A DNA stretch of 44,198 bases from Candidatus Limivivens intestinipullorum. GTDB lineage: Bacteria > Bacillota > Clostridia > Lachnospirales > Lachnospiraceae. Made by a program: the position numbers and the translations under genes. The stretch's first letter is position 1, and each line of letters begins with the position of its first letter. Below, piece by piece: positions 7,843-15,062 of the stretch. Below the pieces are notes generated by a model that saw nothing but the letters and a program-made list of their open reading frames with translations, was not told the DNA's origin and did no database searches. Location: contig DVIQ01000075.1 of assembly GCA_018711185.1 (NCBI GenBank), positions 1 through 44,198 on the forward strand. The letters run 5' to 3'.

Positions 7843-8511
7843 ATGGAGATACGAGGCTACAGCAAAAGCTACTATATTTCCGCGATTTTAGGAATTGTTC
7901 TGGGAGCGGCCCTGCTTGTTTGGCCCCAGACTTCCATGCAGACCTTCTGTTATGTTCTGGGGACATGCAGCGTGGTGCTCGGACTGGTGAAAATTGTCAT
8001 GTATTTTATGAAGGACCGACTGGCAAACCTGATGCAGCCGGATCTTGTGGTAGGTATCAGTGCCCTTGCCTTTGGGATTTTTGTGCTGGTAAAATCAGAG
8101 TTTGTGCTGTCTTTCCTTCCCTTTCTCACAGGCGTGTTTCTTCTTCTGGGCGCTGTCATCAAGCTTCAAAGCGCTTTGGATTTAAGACACCTTGGCTTGT
8201 CCAAATGGTGGTTGATTCTGATCGCGGGGGCTGCCAGCCTGATTTTGGGAATCCTTCTGGTGGTAAACCCCTTTGAGGCAGCCAGAGTCGCGGTGATTCT
8301 GATCGGAGCCGGACTTTTGGCGGACGGAGCGATAAATCTTCTGGATATGTTCCTGATCAGAAGTCTTTATAAGAAAGCAAGAAAAACCGCCCAGGAGAGC
8401 AAAACCATTGACGCGGAAGAGTATTACGACGGTCCTTTCCGGGATTCCGAACGGGTGGAGAACAGGGAACAGCTTCCCCAGGCAAGGCAGAAGGAAGGCC
8501 GGCATTTATAG
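7843..8511 (+). CDS. HdeD-like DUF308 membrane protein
   Basis: An integral membrane protein of about six hydrophobic segments arranged as three hairpin pairs, typical of DUF308/HdeD proteins; function in clostridia is unknown. Segments lie at roughly residues 10-30, 35-55, 65-85, 90-108, 125-145 and 150-175, followed by a charged cytoplasmic tail of about 50 residues. An ATG at 7810 would add 11 residues with no binding site; the ATG at 7843 follows AAGGAGAA closely, giving 222 residues. It lies 42 bases after rpoZ and may be read from the same transcript. Confidence 0.85.
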   Translation: MEIRGYSKSYYISAILGIVLGAALLVWPQTSMQTFCYVLGTCSVVLGLVKIVMYFMKDRLANLMQPDLVVGISALAFGIFVLVKSEFVLSFLPFLTGVFLLLGAVIKLQSALDLRHLGLSKWWLILIAGAASLILGILLVVNPFEAARVAVILIGAGLLADGAINLLDMFLIRSLYKKARKTAQESKTIDAEEYYDGPFRDSERVENREQLPQARQKEGRHL

Positions 8512-8553
8512 AATACGGGTAACTGTGAAGGTACTGAACAGTTGCGAATACGG
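8511..8553. repeat. Short palindrome bounded by 8-bp direct repeats
   Basis: GAATACGG occurs at 8511-8518 and again at 8546-8553, enclosing an imperfect inverted repeat (GTAACTGT at 8519-8526 against ACAGTTGC at 8538-8545) related to the module B repeats. A linker resembling ATTCAGGAGTG follows at 8557. Confidence 0.5.
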
Positions 8554-8566
8554 ATTATTCAGGAGT

Positions 8567-8600
8567 GCCGTCCCGGAGCATAAGGCCGGACGGCTCTTTT
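8567..8600 (+). terminator. Candidate intrinsic terminator before rimO
   Basis: GCCGTCC (8567-8573) pairs with GGACGGC (8588-8594), extended inward by CGG/CCG with a bulged C, and is followed by TCTTTT. It would end the yicC to DUF308 transcript. Confidence 0.55.
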
Positions 8601-8625
8601 CCTTATCAACGGTTAGGAGAGTTGT

Positions 8626-9951
8626 ATGAAAATACTGTTTATATCCCTGGGCTGCGACAAAAACCTGGTGGATTCGGAGACAATGCTTGGGGTTCTTGTG
8701 GCCGCGGGCTTTGAGATTACCAACGAAGAAGAGGAAGCGGAGGTGATTGTGGTAAACACCTGCAGCTTCATACACGATGCCAGAGAGGAAAGCGTTCAGA
8801 CTCTTCTGGAGATGGCGCAGTATCGGGAAAACGGCAGGTGCCGGGCGCTGATTGTGACGGGGTGTCTGGCTCAGCGCTACCAGCAGGAGATTTTAGAGGA
8901 GATTCCCCAGGTAGACGCCGTGCTTGGGACAAATTCCTGCCAGAAGATTTTAGAGGCAGTGAAAGCGGCTCTGGATGGAAAGAGGTCTCTGGTTATGGAT
9001 TCTCTGGACGGCCTGCCGGACGGCCGCGCCAAGCGCATCGTGACCACAGGAGGCCATTATGCGCACTTAAAGATCGCGGAGGGCTGTGATAAACACTGTA
9101 CGTACTGTATTATTCCGAGGCTGCGGGGCAGTTACCGGAGCTTTCCCATGGAAGATCTGGTCTGGCAGGCGGAAAGACTGGCAGAGCAGGGAGTTCGGGA
9201 GCTGATTCTTGTGGCCCAGGAGACCACGGTTTACGGAAAAGATCTGTACGGGGAAAAATCCCTGCATCTGCTTTTGAAAAAGCTCTGTAAGGTTCCTGGA
9301 ATCCGCTGGATTCGGATTCTCTACTGTTACCCGGAGGAAATCTACGAAGAGCTGATTCAGACCATAAAGGAAGAGCCAAAAATCTGCCATTACCTGGATC
9401 TTCCGATTCAACACTGCAATGACCGGATTCTGCGGCGCATGGGCCGGAGAACCACAAAGGCGGATCTTGTGGGGATCATAGAACGTCTGCGAAGAGAAAT
9501 TCCGGATATCTGCCTGCGGACGACGCTGATTACGGGCTTTCCGGGAGAAACTCAGGAGGAGCACGAAGAACTGATGGAGTTTGTGGACGCCATGGAGTTC
9601 GATCGCCTAGGGGTCTTTACCTATTCCCCGGAGGACGATACGCCGGCAGCCCGGATGAAGGATCAGATCCCGGAGGAAGTCAAGGAGCAGCGCCGGGATG
9701 AATTGATGGAGCTGCAGCAGGAAGTTTCGCTGGATCTGGCAGAAGCGATGATAGACCGCAGACTTGTGGTGATGGTGGAAGGGCAGGCGGCCGACGCGTC
9801 TGTCTACGTGGCACGTACCTACCGGGATGCCCCGGATATTGACGGGTATCTGTTTATCAATACGGACGAGACCCTGGTTTCCGGCGATTTTGTAAAGGTA
9901 AAGGTTACCGGTGCCTTTGAATACGATCTGACAGGAGAGATAATTTTATGA
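8626..9951 (+). CDS. rimO: Ribosomal protein uS12 methylthiotransferase RimO
   Basis: Radical SAM enzyme that adds a methylthio group to the conserved aspartate of ribosomal protein S12. The N-terminal MTTase domain has its three cluster cysteines C10, C46 and C80; the radical SAM CxxxCxxC cysteines are C154, C158 and C161; a C-terminal TRAM domain follows from about residue 375. The SLGCDKNLVDSE opening and IPRLRGSYRS after the SAM motif fit RimO better than MiaB. Length 441 is typical. AGGAGA lies 5 bases before the ATG. Its stop overlaps the pgsA start (ATGA). Confidence 0.96.
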   Translation: MKILFISLGCDKNLVDSETMLGVLVAAGFEITNEEEEAEVIVVNTCSFIHDAREESVQTLLEMAQYRENGRCRALIVTGCLAQRYQQEILEEIPQVDAVLGTNSCQKILEAVKAALDGKRSLVMDSLDGLPDGRAKRIVTTGGHYAHLKIAEGCDKHCTYCIIPRLRGSYRSFPMEDLVWQAERLAEQGVRELILVAQETTVYGKDLYGEKSLHLLLKKLCKVPGIRWIRILYCYPEEIYEELIQTIKEEPKICHYLDLPIQHCNDRILRRMGRRTTKADLVGIIERLRREIPDICLRTTLITGFPGETQEEHEELMEFVDAMEFDRLGVFTYSPEDDTPAARMKDQIPEEVKEQRRDELMELQQEVSLDLAEAMIDRRLVVMVEGQAADASVYVARTYRDAPDIDGYLFINTDETLVSGDFVKVKVTGAFEYDLTGEIIL

Positions 9952-10484
9952 ATGTCCCAAATACACTGACCATCCTCAGGGTGGTTATGATTCCTTTTTT
10001 TGTTGTGTTTATGCTCTGCGGCCTGACGCCGGCCGACAAGTACATTGCCCTGGCAATCTTCATTGTGGCGAGCCTTACGGATACCCTGGACGGCTATCTT
10101 GCCAGAAAGAATAATCAGGTTACAAATTTCGGAAAGTTTATGGACCCTCTGGCGGACAAGCTGCTGGTATGTTCGGCGCTGATCTGCCTTATGGACGTGG
10201 GAAAGCTTCCGGCCTGGGTGGTTATCGTGATTATCAGCCGCGAGTTTATTATCAGCGGTTTCCGGCTGGTGGCTGCGGACAATGGAATCGTTATTGCCGC
10301 CAGCTGGTGGGGAAAGACCAAAACCATTTCCCAGATGCTTTTGATTATTTTTATGATTGGAGATTTTGGCGGAGTCTTTGCGGCAATCGAGCAGATCTTG
10401 CTGTACGCCGCGGTGATTCTTACGGTGATCTCTATGATCGATTATATATATAAAAACAGACAGGTTTTGAAAATGCAGAACTGA
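9948..10484 (+). CDS. pgsA: CDP-diacylglycerol-glycerol-3-phosphate 3-phosphatidyltransferase
   Basis: Makes phosphatidylglycerol phosphate, the committed step to phosphatidylglycerol; integral membrane enzyme. The CDP-alcohol phosphatidyltransferase signature is complete: D45, D48-G49, A52-R53, G62, D66 and D70. About five to six hydrophobic segments are visible over 178 residues. Translation is coupled to rimO through a 4-base overlap. The rimO-pgsA-cinA order is common in Firmicutes. Confidence 0.95.
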   Translation: MNVPNTLTILRVVMIPFFVVFMLCGLTPADKYIALAIFIVASLTDTLDGYLARKNNQVTNFGKFMDPLADKLLVCSALICLMDVGKLPAWVVIVIISREFIISGFRLVAADNGIVIAASWWGKTKTISQMLLIIFMIGDFGGVFAAIEQILLYAAVILTVISMIDYIYKNRQVLKMQN

Positions 10485-10552
10485 TTTATGATTTTTGGCC
10501 ATCTCAGGCCCCGGCCCGAGGTGGAACATAAATGGAACCAGGAGGATGAAAA

Positions 10553-11806
10553 ATGGTTGTGGAATTGATCGCAGTCGGTACAGAACTGCTGCTTGGAAAT
10601 ATAGTAAACACAAACGCCGCCTATCTGTCCCGCCAGTGCGCCGCTTTGGGCTTATCCATGTATCATCAGTCGGTGGTTGGAGACAACGGAGAGCGCCTGG
10701 CTGAGACGCTGCGCATGGCTCTGGACCGGTCTGACGTGGTGATTCTCTCCGGGGGGCTGGGCCCCACTCAGGACGACCTGACAAAGGAGACGGCCGCGAA
10801 GGTATGCGGGCTTCCTCTGGTGGAGGACCGCCATTCCAGAGAGCGGATTGAGGAGTATTTTAAAAACAGTCAGTTTCGGATTATCACCGACAATAACTGG
10901 AAGCAGGCCATGGTTCCAAAGGGTGCCATTGTGGTGGATAATGACAATGGAACCGCGCCGGGCCTTATTATCGAAAAAGATGGGAAATCCGTGATCCTTC
11001 TGCCGGGACCGCCCAATGAGCTGATTCCTATGTTTGAGAAGGATATTTATCCTTATCTGCACAAACTCCAGCCGGATACCATAAGTTCCGTTATGGTGAA
11101 GGTCTGCGGCCTGGGAGAGAGCTATGTAGAGACCCAGATCCGGGATCTGATCGACCAGCAGACGAACCCGACCATCGCCACTTACGCGAAAACCGGCGAA
11201 GTTCATATGCGCGTGACGGCAAAGGCGGCGGATGAAAAGGAAGCGAAAAAGCTGATCAAGCCCATGGTAAAAGAGCTGAAGAAGCGCTTTGGGAATAATG
11301 TATACACCACAGATGAGAAAATGACTCTTGAGGAGACGGTGGTGAATCTCCTGAAAGAGAAGGGTTTTACGCTGACCACAGCGGAATCCTGTACAGGAGG
11401 CCTTCTCGGGGCGCGCCTGACCAATGTGCCGGGGGTCTCCGAGGTCTACAAGCAGGGCTTTATCACCTACAGCAACCGCGCAAAGCGCAAGCTGCTGGAT
11501 GTCAAGAAAAATACCTTGAAGATGTACGGGGCGGTCAGCGACAAGACGGCAAAGGAAATGGCAAAGAACGGCGCCTTTATTACCGGATCGGATGTATGCG
11601 TCTCCATTACCGGGCTGGCCGGACCGGAAGGCGGGACGCCGGACAAGCCGGTGGGGCTTGTATATATTGCCTGCTGCTGCCATGACCGGGTGCTGGTAAA
11701 CGAGTTTCACTTCAAAGGAAGCCGCAGCAAAATCCGGGAGTACGCAGTTGTGCGCGCCCTGACTCTGCTGCGGGAAGCCATTCTGGAGGAAGAACCCCGC
11801 CAGTGA
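10553..11806 (+). CDS. cinA: CinA family protein (competence/damage-inducible protein A; NMN amidohydrolase domain)
   Basis: CinA combines an N-terminal molybdopterin-binding-like domain, with ADP-ribose pyrophosphatase activity in some members, and a C-terminal PncC-type nicotinamide mononucleotide deamidase domain. The N-terminal signature GGLGPTQDDLTKE starts at residue 67. The C-terminal domain begins near residue 258 with TTAESCTGGLLGARLT and ends with the GPEGGTPDKPVGLVYIA block. Length is 417 residues, typical. An AGGAGG site precedes the ATG by 7 bases. recA, the frequent next gene, does not follow here. Confidence 0.94.
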   Translation: MVVELIAVGTELLLGNIVNTNAAYLSRQCAALGLSMYHQSVVGDNGERLAETLRMALDRSDVVILSGGLGPTQDDLTKETAAKVCGLPLVEDRHSRERIEEYFKNSQFRIITDNNWKQAMVPKGAIVVDNDNGTAPGLIIEKDGKSVILLPGPPNELIPMFEKDIYPYLHKLQPDTISSVMVKVCGLGESYVETQIRDLIDQQTNPTIATYAKTGEVHMRVTAKAADEKEAKKLIKPMVKELKKRFGNNVYTTDEKMTLEETVVNLLKEKGFTLTTAESCTGGLLGARLTNVPGVSEVYKQGFITYSNRAKRKLLDVKKNTLKMYGAVSDKTAKEMAKNGAFITGSDVCVSITGLAGPEGGTPDKPVGLVYIACCCHDRVLVNEFHFKGSRSKIREYAVVRALTLLREAILEEEPRQ

Positions 11807-11817
11807 TTTTCGTTTTT

Positions 11818-12093
11818 TTATTTCATAAATTTCATCATGGAACGGATTTTTTCGATTCGCGCGATTTCCTCCGGGGATTTGCCCTGTTTCAGGACTTCGA
11901 TGATGGCATCGCTTTCCTCCGGGGTAAAGCGCAGGCCTCCGCTCTTTGATTTGCTGGCTGCTGCCATGAGAAATGGCAGCAGCTCTTTTTGACTCTTTCC
12001 CTTCGACTGCTCGCTCATAGCCAAAAGAGCTTCCATTTTTGCTTTATCAATATGCTTCAGGTTCGGATTGCTCATCCAACTCGCGTCTGTCAT
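11818..12093 (-). CDS. Hypothetical protein (91 residues), second gene of an overlapping pair
   Basis: I do not recognise a family. The ATG at 12093 is chosen because AAAGGAG lies 6 bases upstream; a longer open frame to 12189 has no site. The product is basic and helical, with the segment QKELLPFLMAAASKSK and a C-terminal region FTPEESDAIIEVLKQGKSPEE that reads like a helix-turn-helix or small helical bundle. No transmembrane segment or signal peptide is seen. It overlaps the preceding gene by 47 bases, so the two are probably coupled and functionally linked. It is convergent with cinA, with only 11 bases between stops. Confidence 0.7.
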   Translation of the reverse strand: MTDASWMSNPNLKHIDKAKMEALLAMSEQSKGKSQKELLPFLMAAASKSKSGGLRFTPEESDAIIEVLKQGKSPEEIARIEKIRSMMKFMK

Positions 12094-12601
12094 CGCGTCT
12101 CCTTTCCGGATGGGCGCCTTCCTTGGAGCCGGTCGGGGCATTCGGCTCCCCTTCCGGGTCTTGGGCCTGGAAGGCCCCAAACATCGCATTCATGAAATCC
12201 TCCTGACCGGGAGCGTTCTGCAGCTCTTTCATCAGCTCCATGGTCTGCATCATCGATAAAGCCTGATCCAGAGCTTCCTGCCGGTCAGCCGGCAGATACC
12301 CACGGATGCTTTCGAGAACCGTGGAAAAATCCATGGGCGGAGCTGCCTGACAGGCCTCCATTGCCGGCGTGCGGCTGTAATAGCTCAGGACATTCTTCAA
12401 TTCCATAAACTTTATCATGACGGCCAGTGCGCGCTGGCTGCCGGAAGGCATAAACGGAATGAGCGCTTTCAGGATCTGAAGCTGGACGCCGCCCGCAATC
12501 CGGTCCAGCTCGGTTACCGGGGGAGTGGATTCTTCATGCAATGAAATCTCTGCCCAGTGCTTTTTGGAATATCCTATGCGCCCAAAAGCCGTCCTATGCA
12601 T
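12047..12601 (-). CDS. Hypothetical helical protein, first gene of an overlapping pair
   Basis: No family recognised. The body, from about TELDRIAGGVQLQILKALIPFMP, is helix-rich with several methionines (LSMMQTMELMKEL) and a charged hydrophilic tail rich in R, D and E. The downstream partner also contains a PFLMAA segment resembling IPFMPSG here, so the two may be related or interact (inference). The start is uncertain: an ATG at 12601 has no Shine-Dalgarno site, while a TTG at 12541 has a weak GCAGAG. The frame stays open to 12724, but that would run antisense to the 46-codon gene. The C-terminal 47 bases overlap the next gene. Confidence 0.6.
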   Translation of the reverse strand: MHRTAFGRIGYSKKHWAEISLHEESTPPVTELDRIAGGVQLQILKALIPFMPSGSQRALAVMIKFMELKNVLSYYSRTPAMEACQAAPPMDFSTVLESIRGYLPADRQEALDQALSMMQTMELMKELQNAPGQEDFMNAMFGAFQAQDPEGEPNAPTGSKEGAHPERRRDDRRELDEQSEPEAY

Positions 12602-12631
12602 ATTTATAAAAGGAAAGGAGGCAAGACATAT

Positions 12632-12772
12632 ATGATTACGGTTCTTGAAGGAAACGCCTTTTATGAAATAGATGAGGACTGCCTGGAAAGTCGGCGGAAA
12701 CGGGAGGAGGAAGCCGAAGCCCAAAAAAGAGAGGAAAACCGGCCAAAGAATTTCGAGAGAGTGCGTCTATAA
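12632..12772 (+). CDS. Small hypothetical protein (46 residues)
   Basis: A short ORF with an unusually strong AAAGGAGG-type site 11 bases before the ATG (12613-12621). The peptide begins MITVLEGNAFYEIDEDCL and continues as a highly charged E/R/K-rich tail. I do not recognise it. It is transcribed divergently from the hypothetical pair, and no second gene follows before the repeat hairpin. Its strong ribosome binding site is the main reason to accept it. Confidence 0.55.
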   Translation: MITVLEGNAFYEIDEDCLESRRKREEEAEAQKREENRPKNFERVRL

Positions 12773-12794
12773 AGACGTATCGTTAAGATTCATG

Positions 12795-12825
12795 GCAGCC
12801 GCAGACGCCTGTTGTTTGCGGCTGC
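12795..12825. repeat. Diverged copy of repeat module A
   Basis: GCAGCCGCAGAC (12795-12806) and GTTTGCGGCTGC (12814-12825) form a 12-bp stem with one G-T pair and a 7-base loop, matching the module A hairpins at 5348 and 18212. Confidence 0.6.
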
Positions 12826-12830
12826 GAAAA

Positions 12831-12853
12831 GGGGCTGCCATTTTGGCAGCCCC
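12831..12853 (-). terminator. Intrinsic terminator of the Cys-rich protein gene
   Basis: A perfect 10-bp stem (GGGGCTGCCA with TGGCAGCCCC, 3-base loop). Read on the minus strand it is followed by TTTT, as expected for the end of the Cys-rich gene that stops at 12897. Confidence 0.75.
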
Positions 12854-12896
12854 AAAAATCAGGTTTCATGCGGGGGTGGTCCCGCAGACACAGAGG

Positions 12897-13124
12897 TCAG
12901 CCGCAGATGCCGCAGCCATTGCCGCAGCCTCCGCAAAGGAGCAGCAGCAGGCAGATCATGCAGCAGTTGTCGCCGCCGAAGCCGCTTCCGAAGGTGCTTC
13001 CGTTTCCGCATCCGCAGCAGGAGAGCAGAAGGATGATCCACAGCAGGTTCCCGCAGCCGTTATTTCCACAGCCGTTGTTGTTCTCACATCCGCATCCACA
13101 GTTTGTAGCAGCTAAATCACTCAT
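12897..13124 (-). CDS. Small cysteine/glycine-rich protein ('chorion class high-cysteine'-like)
   Basis: A 75-residue protein with 15 cysteines, mostly as CG, GCG and CC repeats, many glycines and asparagines, and two short hydrophobic stretches (LLWIILLLSCC near 27-37 and CCMICLLLLLC near 54-64). Small proteins of this look in Lachnospiraceae are often labelled chorion class high-cysteine proteins; that name reflects composition, not function. GGAGGAAA lies 6 bases before the ATG at 13124; a TTG five codons earlier sits inside that site and is rejected. A terminator follows the stop. Metal binding, disulfide cross-linking or a spore/cell-surface layer are possible but unproven. It is co-directional with, and downstream of, the Csp-like subtilase. 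Confidence 0.75.
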   Translation of the reverse strand: MSDLAATNCGCGCENNNGCGNNGCGNLLWIILLLSCCGCGNGSTFGSGFGGDNCCMICLLLLLCGGCGNGCGICG

Positions 13125-13193
13125 GTTTGTTTCCTCCAAAATTCGGATTACACTCCATCATATGCACCGGGAGAAAAAAGGGTTCCCGGTCTC

Positions 13194-14906
13194 TCAGATC
13201 AGATTTTGAAAAACTCCGTACAGATTTAATTTTCCGTATCCCCAGTATTGATTGGGATAGCTTTGGTCCTGGTCGCGCACGGCGCCCCGTATCAGAAGGT
13301 TGCGTACCTCCGCGGCCGTGGGAACGCGGGGAATACGCCTTGTGGCTTCCCAGTTTACCAGAAGAGCCACGGCGCCGGAGGTAATGGCCGCGGCAATGCT
13401 CGATCCTGTGTCCCGGCGGTAACGGAAGCCTCCGGTAGAGCCGTAGCCGGCGGCTGTCCCGGTGACACCGACGCCGGGAGCGGCCAAATCCGGCTTGACG
13501 GCGCCGGTTCTGGTAAAGCCGCGGCTGGAGTGGATATAGAGACTTCCGGTGTAGGCGTCCCAGGTGCTGACGGTGACCGCCCCTGCCGCGCTGGATGGCT
13601 CTGTCAGAGTAGTTTCCGGATTGGCCGCCAGGAACTGGGTTTCCGGAGGGAGAAATCCCGAAATGGGAAGCCACATATGAAATACTCCGTTGATAAAGCT
13701 CTCGTTTGTGACCCGGATACTCCAAATACCCTCGGTGGGATTCTCAAAGCGCAGGATAATTAACTGATTTCCGGTGCTGACCTCTACAATTTCATAATTC
13801 ACATGAATGACGGTTTTCTCCAGGACAAAGTCAATCGTCGTGTTCTGGCGAAGCCGCGGAGGAATAGCGGGGATGGATTCACCGGAGGGCGAGAATATGG
13901 AAACGGAGTAAAGCTCAGGCGACTGTGCCCAAAGCTCCAGAGAAAATCCGGCAGTGCCGGCGGCGGAGAGAATTTCTACCATGGAAGAGGATCCTTGGCC
14001 TTCCAGCTTTCCGTAAAAATGATGCCCTCTGCCCGCCTCGTTTCCGGCGGCGACAATGGGATAAACGCCAAAAACAGAGGAGAGGGAGTTCAGAACCGCG
14101 GCCATGGGCGAGGAGCCGGAATGATCGCCCTGATTTGTGCCAAGGCCGATGCAGATGACAAGAGGCTTGCGATGCTGCGCGGCCAGAAGCTCCAGATAGC
14201 GGATTCCCATCATTAAATCGGTTTCCTGGAAAGCCAGCGCGTCTGCGGGTATCAGGAAAAAGTTTTTCAGGTTTTCTTTCGCGGGCTTTAGCTTAACCAT
14301 AGCGATGTCGCATTCCGGCGCGGCTCCGGTGAACTGGTTTTCCGGGTCCGGACTTCCAGCCGCCACAGAGGCCAGAAAAGTGCCGTGGCCCTCTTCGTCG
14401 GTGACACCAACCAGGGACAAAGGGTCCGGAAGCGCCAGCGCCTCGTCGATCTGCTCTCTGGTAAAGCCGGTTCCGTAGCCAAGACCAAAGGGCGCGTTTC
14501 CCTGAATGGTCTGATCCCAGATGCCAAGAATTCTCGTGGTTCCAGTCGAAGTGCGAAAGGCCGGGGCTGCATAGGAAATCCCGGTGTCCAGAAAACCGAT
14601 GAGAACATCCTTTCCGCGAAAAGCGTAGCCGGGAAGATTTTGTACAGGGAGAATCCCGGACTGCTCAAGGCTTACGGTATCCAGGGTGGTGTAAAGCTTT
14701 GGAAGATTCGAGTAGCCTACGTCGTTTAAGTAATTGGCCGAAAGACGGGATCTGGGGATGTGAAGCATGACATAGTTGCCTCCCAGATACTGGGCACCGT
14801 AATCGGCAAATTCCTGCAGGATGCGCTCCAAAGGGGGCTGATATGGAACCAGGACATCCAGATAATCCTCAGACAGGATCATGGAAGAAAGAGAAACATT
14901 GTCCAT
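13194..14906 (-). CDS. S8 family subtilisin-like serine peptidase, Csp-like
   Basis: A large subtilase of 570 residues. The catalytic triad appears intact: D107 in FLDTGI, H174 in EEGHGT and S503 in TGSSIAAAITSGA, with oxyanion N289 in AAGNEAG. About 150 residues of beta-rich sequence are inserted between the Asn and Ser blocks, as in the jelly-roll insertion of clostridial CspB/CspC proteins, which process or sense signals for spore germination. No secretion signal is present. The start at 14906 is chosen for its AAAGGA site 6 bases away; the longer frame to 14954 would overlap the putative promoter. It is divergent from a second subtilase. A role in germination is inference from family resemblance only. 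Confidence 0.88.
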   Translation of the reverse strand: MDNVSLSSMILSEDYLDVLVPYQPPLERILQEFADYGAQYLGGNYVMLHIPRSRLSANYLNDVGYSNLPKLYTTLDTVSLEQSGILPVQNLPGYAFRGKDVLIGFLDTGISYAAPAFRTSTGTTRILGIWDQTIQGNAPFGLGYGTGFTREQIDEALALPDPLSLVGVTDEEGHGTFLASVAAGSPDPENQFTGAAPECDIAMVKLKPAKENLKNFFLIPADALAFQETDLMMGIRYLELLAAQHRKPLVICIGLGTNQGDHSGSSPMAAVLNSLSSVFGVYPIVAAGNEAGRGHHFYGKLEGQGSSSMVEILSAAGTAGFSLELWAQSPELYSVSIFSPSGESIPAIPPRLRQNTTIDFVLEKTVIHVNYEIVEVSTGNQLIILRFENPTEGIWSIRVTNESFINGVFHMWLPISGFLPPETQFLAANPETTLTEPSSAAGAVTVSTWDAYTGSLYIHSSRGFTRTGAVKPDLAAPGVGVTGTAAGYGSTGGFRYRRDTGSSIAAAITSGAVALLVNWEATRRIPRVPTAAEVRNLLIRGAVRDQDQSYPNQYWGYGKLNLYGVFQNLI

Positions 14907-14933
14907 AATAGTCCTTTCAGGCAAGGGTATCTT

Positions 14934-14961
14934 TCTATATATATGCAGAGGCATACATCAA
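14934..14961 (-). promoter_or_regulatory. Possible promoter of the Csp-like subtilase gene
   Basis: On the minus strand TTGATG (14961-14956), a 16-base spacer and TATAGA (14939-14934), ending 27 bases before the ATG. Sequence match is only moderate. Confidence 0.4.
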
Positions 14962-14969
14962 ATTCGTTG

Positions 14970-14998
14970 CTATTCACGGACCGGAGTGCCGTGAATAG
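14970..14998. repeat. Inverted repeat between the divergent subtilase genes
   Basis: CTATTCACGG (14970-14979) and CCGTGAATAG (14989-14998) form a perfect 10-bp stem. The CTATTCACGGACC half resembles TTCACGGACC at 18309 in the icd-upstream repeat, so it may belong to the same dispersed family. Alternatively it is an operator for one of the subtilase genes. Confidence 0.55.
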
Positions 14999-15062
14999 TA
15001 ACTCAAATTCCTTTTGCGGAATATGCTGTTACAGAGGCGTTTGACGGGAGGGGAGACTGCCG

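Noticed and set aside
12859..13209. Plus-strand frames antisense to the Cys-rich gene
   Set aside because: Give Q/P/H- or A-rich low-complexity products by reading GC-rich repeats backwards; the minus strand has the ribosome binding site and terminator.
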